Part shown: positions 24,029-32,465 of the stretch, one piece after another
Position numbering within the stretch: position 1 is the first letter of the stretch
Layout: each line of letters begins with the position of its first letter
NCBI GenBank assembly: GCA_902541435.1
Contig: CACBQR010000011.1
Coordinates: forward strand, 1-33,154
Source of the DNA: an uncultured Alphaproteobacteria bacterium
Lineage (GTDB): Bacteria; Pseudomonadota; Alphaproteobacteria; HIMB59; GCA-002718135
DNA: 33,154 nt
Direction: 5' to 3'
The notes under the pieces: model-generated
Told to the model about the DNA's origin: nothing
What the model saw: only the letters and a program-made list of their open reading frames with translations
Databases searched by the model: none
Position numbers and translations under genes: made by a program

Positions 24029-24114
24029 TGGTGGAGGGGGTAGGATTCGAACCTACGTACGCTCACGCGGGCGGATTTACAGTCCGCTGCCTTTAACCAC
24101 TCGACCACCCCTCC
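24029..24114 (-). tRNA. tRNA-Tyr (anticodon GTA)
   Basis: GGAGGGGTGGTCGAGTGGTTAAAGGCAGCGGACTGTAAATCCGCCCGCGTGAGCGTACGTAGGTTCGAATCCTACCCCCTCCACCA; class II tRNA with long variable arm. Confidence 0.97.
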
Positions 24115-24129
24115 ATTTGAAGAAATTGG

Positions 24130-24159
24130 CCAATACTAATAAATTAGTATATATGTCAA
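24130..24159 (-). promoter_or_regulatory. Candidate promoter of the tRNA-Tyr/tRNA-Gly/tuf transcript with a dyad in its spacer
   Basis: Minus strand consensus -35 TTGACA (24159-24154), weak -10 about 17-18 nt downstream (GTATTG/TATTGG); spacer contains the inverted repeat ATACTAAT-AA-ATTAGTAT (24133-24150). Confidence 0.4.
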
Positions 24160-24284
24160 TCTAAAACAGCAGCTTCACCTTTGCAAAATACGTATACTCG
24201 TAAAAGCAACGGCCTTTTAGACAAAAAATGCTATTTTGTACATATCTAGATTGTATTAATTAGACAAATCTGTGATATTAAATA

Positions 24285-25046
24285 ATGACTAAGTTTATAA
24301 ATAATAAATCCAATAAAAATCAAGGAATTCATACAATTTTTGGTCTACATTCTGTTAAAGCAGCTCTCCAAAATAATAAAAGAGGGCATATTGAACTAAT
24401 AATTAGTAAAAATCTTATTAATTTTGCCAAAAAATATGAATCTAAAATACAAAAAATTACCATTCTTCCTCAAAATGAATTTACAAAAAGATTTGGAAAT
24501 GAGAACACAACACAGGGAGTAGTCCTAAAAACAACAGATTTTGCAAGGCCAGGATTAGAAGAATTTGTAAAAGCTGAAAGTAAGAAAGCAAAATCAGTAA
24601 TATTGATTTTAGATCAAGTAACCGACCCTCAAAATGTTGGCTCAATAATGAGATCATGTGCATTATTTGATTGTGCAGGAATTATAGTTGGCAAAGATAA
24701 TTCACCAGAATTGACTTCATCACTTTATAAATCAGCATCTGGTGCTGCAGAAATTGTAAATTATATTAAAGTGACAAACATAAGAAGAGCTATTTCTTTT
24801 CTAAAAAAAAATAATTATTGGATTTATGGCTTTGACAGTTCAAAAAACAAAAAATCAAAATTAAATTTTTCACAAAAATCAGTATTAGTTTTTGGTTCTG
24901 AAGGAAAAGGTATTAGAGAATTAGTAAAAAAGGAATGCGATGAAATAATACAGATAAACATGAAAAATAATTTAAAATTTGAAATTGATAGTTTGAATGT
25001 TTCCAATGCAACATCGATTGCTTTATATCAGTTTTTCTCAACTTAA
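24285..25046 (+). CDS. rlmB: TrmH/SpoU-family RNA 2'-O-methyltransferase, RlmB-like (23S rRNA G2251)
   Basis: 253 aa ORF; GIHTIFGLHSVKAALQN, ILDQVTDPQNVGSIMRSCALFDCAGII, LVFGSEGKGIRELVKKECDEIIQINM, SLNVSNATSIALYQF (SPOUT knot motifs). Confidence 0.92.
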   Translation: MTKFINNKSNKNQGIHTIFGLHSVKAALQNNKRGHIELIISKNLINFAKKYESKIQKITILPQNEFTKRFGNENTTQGVVLKTTDFARPGLEEFVKAESKKAKSVILILDQVTDPQNVGSIMRSCALFDCAGIIVGKDNSPELTSSLYKSASGAAEIVNYIKVTNIRRAISFLKKNNYWIYGFDSSKNKKSKLNFSQKSVLVFGSEGKGIRELVKKECDEIIQINMKNNLKFEIDSLNVSNATSIALYQFFST

Positions 25047-25058
25047 ATATTATTAAGG

Positions 25059-25134
<76 letters not shown>

Positions 25135-25184
25135 ATAGATTTTGCATTTATATTAAATTATAAATTCGACAAGAATTTTATAAA

Positions 25185-25307
25185 TTAAATTCCAGGAATA
25201 TAAGGAACTCCATCACCTTTTACTCTTTCGTTTAATTCACTTAATGTAGAGCATGCTGTAATTGGACTAAATACAAGAAATAAAATAATTAATGTTTTTT
25301 TAATCAT
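25185..25307 (-). CDS. Small putative lipoprotein (40 aa), function unknown
   Basis: MIKKTLIILFLVFSPITACSTLSELNERVKGDGVPYIPGI: lipoprotein signal peptide with lipobox-like ITAC; begins 7 bp after the fdhA stop codon. Start chosen at the internal Met that yields a signal peptide. Confidence 0.6.
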   Translation of the reverse strand: MIKKTLIILFLVFSPITACSTLSELNERVKGDGVPYIPGI

Positions 25308-25314
25308 AAAATAT

Positions 25315-28069
25315 TTATAACTTCTCAATTTTTGCTGCACAATATTTAAATTCAGGAATTTTTCCATATGGATCTAAAGCTGGATTAGTTAAAAGATTAG
25401 CGGCAGATTCATTATAACAAAATGGAATAAATATTACTCCATCGGGAATTGCCCTGTCTTGCCTTACTCTGATATCTATTGAGCCTCTTCTAGTTGTGAC
25501 TTTTATTTTATCACCAGCTTTCATATTATTTTTAATTATATCTTTAGGTGATATTGAGACCGAAGGTTCTGGTTCAATGGCATCTAAATTTGATGCCTTT
25601 CTAGTCATAGCTCCAGTATGCCAATGCTCTAATTGCCTTCCTGTGGTTAGTATCATCGCAAATTCTTTATCAGGTACTTCATCTGGTGCAGTAACACTAG
25701 CTGGAACAAATTTAGCTTTACCATTTTCATTTGGAAATTTATCGCCAAAAACAATTTCATCTCCAGGTGTAGTTGGAGATTTACTTGGATAAGTTACAGA
25801 ATTTTCATTTTCTAATCTTTCCCAAGAAATATTCTTTAATGAAGGCATTGTAAGTGACATTTCTTCATAAATTTCCTTGGGATGTTTATATTTCCAATTT
25901 AAACCCATTCTTTTTCCAAGTTCGTTCGTTATCCACCAATCTTCTTTCGCTTGACCTGGAGAGTCTAAAGCTTTTCTTCCCATCTGTACTTGTCTGTTAG
26001 TATTTGTAACTGTTCCATTTTTTTCAGGCCATGCTGAAGCTGGAAAAATTACATCCGCATATGTTGCTGTTTCAGTTAAAAAAATATCTTGAACAACTAA
26101 ATGCTCTAACATTTGTAGAGCCTCTCTTGCATGATTAAGATCAGGATCGGACATAGCTGGATTTTCACCAAGTATATACATACCTTTAATTGTATTCTCG
26201 TGAATAGCGTCCATAATTTCAACAACAGTTAGACCTTTTTTATCATCTAAAGGAGTCTTCCAAAGTTTTTCAAAAAAATCTTTATTATTATCTTTATCAA
26301 CTAATTGGTAATCAGGGTACATCATTGGTATAAGGCCAGCATCCGAAGCACCTTGAACATTATTTTGTCCTCTTAAAGGATGTAAACCAGATCCTCTTTT
26401 TCCAACATTACCTGTCATTAAGGCTAGAGAAATTAAACATCTAGCATTGTCGGTACCATGTGTATGTTGAGAAATGCCCATCCCCCAGAAAATAATTCCT
26501 TTATTTGTATTGGCATATAAGCGCGCTACTTCTCTTATTAATTCTGGATCAATACCTGTTTCGTTTTCCATTATATCAGGTGAATAATTCATTAAATGTT
26601 TTCTTAATTTCTCAAATCCCTCAGTTTGTTTTTTAATGTATTGAGAATTAAATAAATTTTCTTCAACAATAACATTCATTATTGAATTTAAGAGAGCAAC
26701 ATCAGATCCTGGTTTAAATTGTAACATATGAGTTGCATGTTTTTTTTAAAGAATGACCTCTAGGATCCATAACAATTAATTTAGAACCTTTTTTTGCAGC
26801 ATTTTTAAAAAAAGTTGCTGCTACTGGATGGTTTTCAGTAGGATTAGCACCAATGACTATTATCACATCAGAATTTTCAACTTCATAGAATGGAGCAGTA
26901 ACAGCTCCGGAACCAATAGTTTCTAATAAAGCAGCTACAGATGACGCATGACAAAGCCTTGTACAATGATCAACATTATTAGTATTAAAACCAGTTCGTA
27001 TTAATTTTTGAAATAAATATGCTTCTTCATTTGAGCATTTAGCTGATCCAAACCCCGCAAGATTACTTTTACCATTTCTTTGTTTTTTAAGTTCTAAAAA
27101 ACCTTGTGCTGCATAATCTAAAGCTTCATCCCAAGTTGCTTCTCTAAAATATTCATGAATATTTGAAAAATCAATATTTGGATGTAAATCTTTTACTTTA
27201 TCTTTGATTCTAATTAATGGCTTTGTAAGTCTTTCCGGATTATTTACATAATCAAAACCAAACCTTCCTTTTACACATAATCTATTCTTATTTGCGGGAC
27301 CATCAACGCCATTAACATATTTAATTTTGTTATCTTTTACATTGTATTCTATCTGACAACCCACACCACAATAAGGACAAACGCTATCAATTTTTTTATC
27401 TACCTTGCTATGGCCAACACCATCTTTATCTACAATTGATGCTGGCATTAATGCTCCGGTAGGACAAGCCTGTACACATTCACCACATGCCACACATGTG
27501 CTATCACCCATTGGATCATCAAAATCGAATACAATTTTAGAATTTTCTCCTCGATATGCCATTCCAATGACATCGTTGACCTGAACTTCTCTACATGCTC
27601 TTACACAAAGATTACATTGGATGCATGCATCTAAATTTACTGCCATACTAGGATGAGAAACGTCTGCCTGGCATGAAGTTTTTTTTGGGAATCTACTTTC
27701 TTTAACTTCAACTTTGTCTATCCATTTCCAAAAGTCAGAATTATTATCATGAGCAATTTCTTTTTTTGGCTGGTCTGCTAGAAGTAATTCAAAAACTAAC
27801 TCTCTAGATTTTTTAGCCTTTTCTGAAGAAGTTTTTACTCTCATACTATCAGTTGGCTTTCTAATACAAGATGCTGCCAAAACACGTTCTCCTTCAATTT
27901 CAACCATACATGCTCTACAATTTCCATCTGCTCTATAGCCAGGTTTATCTGAATAACATAAATGTGGGATTTCTGTTCCAAGTCTATTTGCAACTTGCCA
28001 AATAGTTTCATCAGCATTTGCTTCAATTAACTTTTCGTTTAAATAAAATTTTGTTTTTTCTTTATTCAT
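25315..28069 (-). pseudogene. fdhA: Formate dehydrogenase alpha subunit (NAD-linked type, NuoG-like N-terminus), interrupted by one frameshift at an A8 tract
   Basis: ORF 28069-26714 has the [2Fe-2S]/[4Fe-4S] N-terminus and molybdopterin domain start incl. VDHCTRLCHASSVAAL; ORF 26727-25315 continues with the rest. Reading the poly-A tract at 26740-26747 as seven A instead of eight gives seamless MDPRGHSLKKHATHMLQFKPGSDVALLN. Whether it is a true pseudogene, an assembly error or recoded is undetermined. Confidence 0.85.
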
Positions 28070-29765
28070 AAGTTATTTCATTGCTAAAATATTTTAAAAC
28101 AGAATTTAGTGGGTTTGTTGCAGCTTGTCCTAAACCACATATCGATGCTTGAGCCATAACTTCACTTAAATCTTTTAATTTTTCCTTATTCCAATTTTTT
28201 TCTTGCATTAACTTTACAGTTTTCTCAGTACCGGAACGGCATGGTGTACATTGACCACAACTTTCCTCTTCAAAAAATTTTAGTAAATTAAGTGCAACAT
28301 CTTTCATATTATCATGATCCGATAATACAACTACTGCCGCTGAACCTAAAAAACATCCGGCATCCATTAATTCTTTCGATCCATAATCAAGTGGAATATC
28401 ATTCATAGTAGCCGGTAGAATACCACCAGATGCACCTCCCGGAAGATATCCTTTAAAAGTGTGTCCATCTGCCATACCATCGCAATACTCATCAATTAAT
28501 TGTTGAATTGTTATACCGGCTGGGGCAACTTTTACTCCTGGGTTCTTTATTCTTCCAGATACTGAAAAACTATGAAAACCCTTATTCCCATTAGACCCCT
28601 TTTCAGCAAACCACTTTGCTCCTTTTTCAATTATATCTCTTACCCAAAAAAGAGTTTCTAAATTATTTATTAAAGTAGGACATCCAAATAAACCTATTTC
28701 AGCGACATAAGGCGGTCTATGCCTTGGCAATCCTCTCTTGCCTTCAATACTTTCTATCATTGCTGACTCTTCTCCGCAAATATAGGCTCCTGCCCCTCTT
28801 CTTACTATAAAAAAATCTTTTGGAATTATTTCTTCATCTTCCATTTTGTTTATTTCATCAAGTAAAATTTTTATAACTGCTGGATATTCATCTCTCATGT
28901 AAATATAAACTTTTTGAGCATTTATGTAATAGGAAGCAATTAAAGCTCCTTCTAAAAATCTATGTGGATCACTTTCTAAATATGACCTATCTTTAAATGT
29001 TCCTGGTTCACCTTCATCACCATTAACAGCAACATATTTTTTGCCATTATAATTTGAAACAATTTCCCATTTTTTTCCTGTAGGAAATCCAGCGCCACCC
29101 TTACCTTTCAATCCGCTTTCATTTAATGAATCCAAAACTTGTTTTTTTAAGATAACACCATTTTTTATTTTTTTTGCAATTTCATAACCACCATTTTTTT
29201 TATAAGAAGATAAATTTATATAATCTGGAATGAAGGGTTCAAAATTTTTTTCATCAATTATTTTTTTAACTTTATCAAAATTAGCCACATCAACATAATT
29301 TTTTCCTACGCAAACAGTAGGAGCAACATTACATCTTCCCATGCATGGTCCAGGTACTACTTTTATATTTTTATTTTCTAATTTTTTTATATCTTGAATT
29401 AATTTGTGTGCACCAAATAATTCACAAGTTAAACTTTCACAAACTCTTACAACATTCACTGGGTTATAATCTTTACTATCTTTGACAATATTAAAGTGAG
29501 CATAAAAAGTTGCAACTTCATAAATTTCAGAAAGTGGTAAGTTAATAATAGTTGATAAAGCTACCAAATGCTTATCGTACAAAACACCAAATTTATCCTG
29601 TAATATATGCAAATATTCTATTAATTCATCTCGCTTGAATATTAACCCTGAAAACAATTTAGAAACTTCATCTAAATATTTATCTTCGACTTGTCTTCCT
29701 TTTGGGGTCCAACGTCTTTTCTTCTTTTTTAAAGAAGTTTCTGTTTGAGAAACAAATTTATCCAT
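28062..29765 (-). CDS. fdhB: Formate dehydrogenase beta subunit, fused NuoE-like and NuoF-like domains (FdsG-FdsB type fusion)
   Basis: 567 aa ORF; NuoE-type CESLTCELFG...GPCMGRCNVAPTVCVG, then NuoF-type NGDEGEPGTFKDR, RPPYVAEIGLFGCPTLINN, EESCGQCTPCRSGTEK. Confidence 0.92.
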   Translation of the reverse strand: MDKFVSQTETSLKKKKRRWTPKGRQVEDKYLDEVSKLFSGLIFKRDELIEYLHILQDKFGVLYDKHLVALSTIINLPLSEIYEVATFYAHFNIVKDSKDYNPVNVVRVCESLTCELFGAHKLIQDIKKLENKNIKVVPGPCMGRCNVAPTVCVGKNYVDVANFDKVKKIIDEKNFEPFIPDYINLSSYKKNGGYEIAKKIKNGVILKKQVLDSLNESGLKGKGGAGFPTGKKWEIVSNYNGKKYVAVNGDEGEPGTFKDRSYLESDPHRFLEGALIASYYINAQKVYIYMRDEYPAVIKILLDEINKMEDEEIIPKDFFIVRRGAGAYICGEESAMIESIEGKRGLPRHRPPYVAEIGLFGCPTLINNLETLFWVRDIIEKGAKWFAEKGSNGNKGFHSFSVSGRIKNPGVKVAPAGITIQQLIDEYCDGMADGHTFKGYLPGGASGGILPATMNDIPLDYGSKELMDAGCFLGSAAVVVLSDHDNMKDVALNLLKFFEEESCGQCTPCRSGTEKTVKLMQEKNWNKEKLKDLSEVMAQASICGLGQAATNPLNSVLKYFSNEITYE

Positions 29766-29805
29766 TCCAATTAATATTATACTATATATTAAGTATCAGA
29801 AAACT

Positions 29806-30057
29806 ATGAAAGATTCAGTTGAAAATGAAGAATTAGTTCTAGATACTAGTGGTACAGAATGTCCTATACCGGTGCTTAAGGCTAGAAAACTTGCTTCAGA
29901 ATTAAACAAAGATACAATTATTAAAATTATTGCTACTGATCCTTTGGCTGAAGCAGACTTTGAACATTATTGTGATCAATCTAACTATGAATATTTAAGT
30001 TGTAAAAAAATGAAAGATAAAATTGTAATTCGTTATAGATTTAAAGTTAAAAATTAA
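29806..30057 (+). CDS. tusA: TusA/SirA-like sulfurtransferase
   Basis: 83 aa ORF; LDTSGTECPIPVLKARK (CPxP motif), TDPLAEADFEHYC. Confidence 0.88.
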   Translation: MKDSVENEELVLDTSGTECPIPVLKARKLASELNKDTIIKIIATDPLAEADFEHYCDQSNYEYLSCKKMKDKIVIRYRFKVKN

Positions 30058-31268
30058 AATAGACTTTCATAATTATAAAAATCAAATATATCTCCTTTGT
30101 TTACTTCAGAAACATTTTCATCAATTTCAATTATGCCATCTGAATAGGATATAGAACTAATCATACCAGAGCCTTGTTTAGGAAATTTATTTGCAATATT
30201 TTTATTATTTTTATTTTCTTTATTTACACGTAACCACTCCATTCTTTTTGTTTTTTTCTTCATGGAAAAATTTGCTGTAATTTTACTTGAAGACGGGAGC
30301 TTAAAATTTCCACCAGATAGTTTTTCTATTAATGGTTTTACCAACATTGCATATAGTAATTGAACAGAAACTGGATTACCTGGTAAGCAAATTATGTAAC
30401 ACTTATTTATTTTTCCAACTGCTATTGGTCTTCCCGGTTTTATTGCTGCTCTCCAAAAATATACCTTACCTAATTCAGATAAAACTTTAATTAAATGATC
30501 TTCATCACCAACAGATGCGCCACCAGCAGTTATTATTACATTAAATTTTTTTGAAGTATTAAAAATTTTATTTTTAATAGATTTAAAATTATCTTTAAGA
30601 TTTCCACAATATTTTTTTTCTATAAAATTCTTATTAAGTAAATTATTTAAACTATAATAATTTGAATTATTAATTTCAGAATTTTTTAAATTTTTAGTTG
30701 GTTTTCGTAATTCATTACCACTTGTAAAGAAACCAATTTTGATTTTTTTAAATACTTTTATTTTACTAATACCAGTAGCAGCAATTAAATTTATATTTTG
30801 TTGATTTAATTTTGACCCCTTTTCCAATATTTTTTGGTTTTTCTTTATATCTTCACCCTTTAATCTATAATTATCTCCAAATTTTGGAATTTTAATTAAA
30901 TGAATTTTATTTCCTTTCTTGTATGTATTTTCCTGCATAACTATAGTTGATGAATTCGTAGGCATTTTTGCGCCTGTAAAAATTCTTACTGCTTCACCAG
31001 GTTTTACTTTTATATTTTTGTTATCTCCAGCAGCTATACGTCTATTACAAAAAAAATTTTTTTTTGTTTTTAAATCTGCTTTTAAAATAGCATAACCATC
31101 TACAGCAGAATTATTAAAAGGAGGTAAATTAATTTTACTTTTTATATTTTCATAAAGAAATCTATCCTCTGAATTTTCTAAATTAACTTTTTCAGAATTA
31201 AAAATTATAACCTTTTGTTTTTTAAATAAATTAACAATTTGTTTTTTGGTTAGGGGTGATTTATTCAT
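30054..31268 (-). CDS. moeA: Molybdopterin molybdenumtransferase MoeA
   Basis: 404 aa ORF; LPPFNNSAVDGYAI, RIFTGAKMPTNSSTIVMQE, FTSGNEL, ITAGGASVGDEDHL, KPGRPIAVGKI, CLPGNPVSVQLL. Confidence 0.94.
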   Translation of the reverse strand: MNKSPLTKKQIVNLFKKQKVIIFNSEKVNLENSEDRFLYENIKSKINLPPFNNSAVDGYAILKADLKTKKNFFCNRRIAAGDNKNIKVKPGEAVRIFTGAKMPTNSSTIVMQENTYKKGNKIHLIKIPKFGDNYRLKGEDIKKNQKILEKGSKLNQQNINLIAATGISKIKVFKKIKIGFFTSGNELRKPTKNLKNSEINNSNYYSLNNLLNKNFIEKKYCGNLKDNFKSIKNKIFNTSKKFNVIITAGGASVGDEDHLIKVLSELGKVYFWRAAIKPGRPIAVGKINKCYIICLPGNPVSVQLLYAMLVKPLIEKLSGGNFKLPSSSKITANFSMKKKTKRMEWLRVNKENKNNKNIANKFPKQGSGMISSISYSDGIIEIDENVSEVNKGDIFDFYNYESLF

Positions 31269-31750
31269 TAAAATTCTCTCAAAATAAAATCAACTATATT
31301 GTCAATTTCGTCATTCTTAAAAATCCTCAAGTCAGTTTCAAGTTTTTTATTTGTAATAATAGCTTTTATATTTTTAATTTTGGTAAATAAATAATTATCA
31401 TTATCATTTTTTATTATTTCAATTTTTGGGTGATTTTCATTTTTAAACCCTTCCACTATTACAATATCGATTTCTGAAAGTTGATTAATTAATTCATCTA
31501 AAGTTTTTTCTTTTGAATTGTTTAGCTCTGATATTTTAACCCATCGCTTCGATGAACTAACAATTACTTGAGAAGATCCCGCTAATCTATGCTTAAAGCT
31601 ATCTGTATTTTCATGATCTATATCAAATTCGTGATGTGCATGTTTAATTGAAGCAACACGAAAATTATTAGAGCTAAGTTTATTTATAATTTTAGTTGCA
31701 ATAGTCGTTTTCCCTGAATTCTTCCAGCCAACAATTCCTACTATTTTCAT
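31268..31750 (-). CDS. mobB: Molybdopterin-guanine dinucleotide biosynthesis adapter MobB
   Basis: 160 aa ORF; P-loop GWKNSGKTTIATKII, ASIKHAHHEFDIDHENTDSFKHRLAGS, IVIVEGFKNENHPKIEI. Confidence 0.93.
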   Translation of the reverse strand: MKIVGIVGWKNSGKTTIATKIINKLSSNNFRVASIKHAHHEFDIDHENTDSFKHRLAGSSQVIVSSSKRWVKISELNNSKEKTLDELINQLSEIDIVIVEGFKNENHPKIEIIKNDNDNYLFTKIKNIKAIITNKKLETDLRIFKNDEIDNIVDFILREF

Positions 31751-32439
31751 TTAATAGATCTATTATTTAACAAATATACAAGAGAGTAAATAATTATTGT
31801 TATTGATATTAAAACTAAACCTAATGCCATAGCGTATTCTAAATTTCCCATTCTTGTTTCTAAAGATATAGCAGTTGTCATTACTCGTGTATAATGATCA
31901 ATATTACCACCCACAATCATAACTGCACCAACTTCTGAAATTGCTCTTCCAAATGCAGATAATAATGTTGTTATTAATAAAAAATAACTATGGTTAAATA
32001 GAAGCTTAACAGAACCCCAAAAGGGAATATTTAAGGATCTTATCTGATCTTTAAATTCAAACCAATTTTTAGAAAATATCTCATGAGATAATGAAGCAAT
32101 TATTGGAAAAATTATTATAGTTTGAGCAATAATCATCGCAGAGGGTGTGTATAGAAGCTGTAAGATACCTAGAGGTCCACCTGATGCGAAAATAAAATAA
32201 ACAATTAAACCAACTACAACTGGAGGAATTCCCATCAATGAGTTTAAAATTATTAAAATAATTTTTTTGAAATAAAAATTATAAATTGCAAAATAATACC
32301 CTACTATAAACCCTAATAATGATGCAATAATTAGAGCGGTAAAACTTACAAATAATGATAAAAGTATAATGTCCCATAGTTCATTATCTAAAGTAATAAT
32401 TAATAGTATGGAATTTGTGAAAATTTCTAATATGTTCAT
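31747..32439 (-). CDS. ABC transporter permease, tungstate-type (TupB/WtpB-like)
   Basis: 230 aa hydrophobic ORF; SLMGIPPVVVGLIVYFIFASGGPLGILQLLYTPSAMIIAQTIIIFPI and GRAISEVGAVMIVGGNIDHYTRVMTTAI, typical of the TupB branch of molybdate/tungstate permeases. Confidence 0.82.
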   Translation of the reverse strand: MNILEIFTNSILLIITLDNELWDIILLSLFVSFTALIIASLLGFIVGYYFAIYNFYFKKIILIILNSLMGIPPVVVGLIVYFIFASGGPLGILQLLYTPSAMIIAQTIIIFPIIASLSHEIFSKNWFEFKDQIRSLNIPFWGSVKLLFNHSYFLLITTLLSAFGRAISEVGAVMIVGGNIDHYTRVMTTAISLETRMGNLEYAMALGLVLISITIIIYSLVYLLNNRSIK

Positions 32440-32465
32440 TTATATTTTTAGTTTAATTACAACAT

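Noticed and set aside
25158-25183. Imperfect hairpin TTATAAATTC-GACAA-GAATTTTATAA after the lipoprotein gene as a terminator
   Set aside because: Has a bulge, is AT-only apart from the stem ends, and lacks a T-tract; could be chance in AT-rich DNA.
25308-25367. N-terminal extension of the small lipoprotein ORF (MEKFLNLNIVQQKLRSYKYF)
   Set aside because: It overlaps the fdhA 3' end out of frame; the internal Met gives a proper signal peptide.
27841-28026. 61 aa minus-strand ORF inside fdhA
   Set aside because: Out-of-frame shadow of the fdhA N-terminal ferredoxin-like region.
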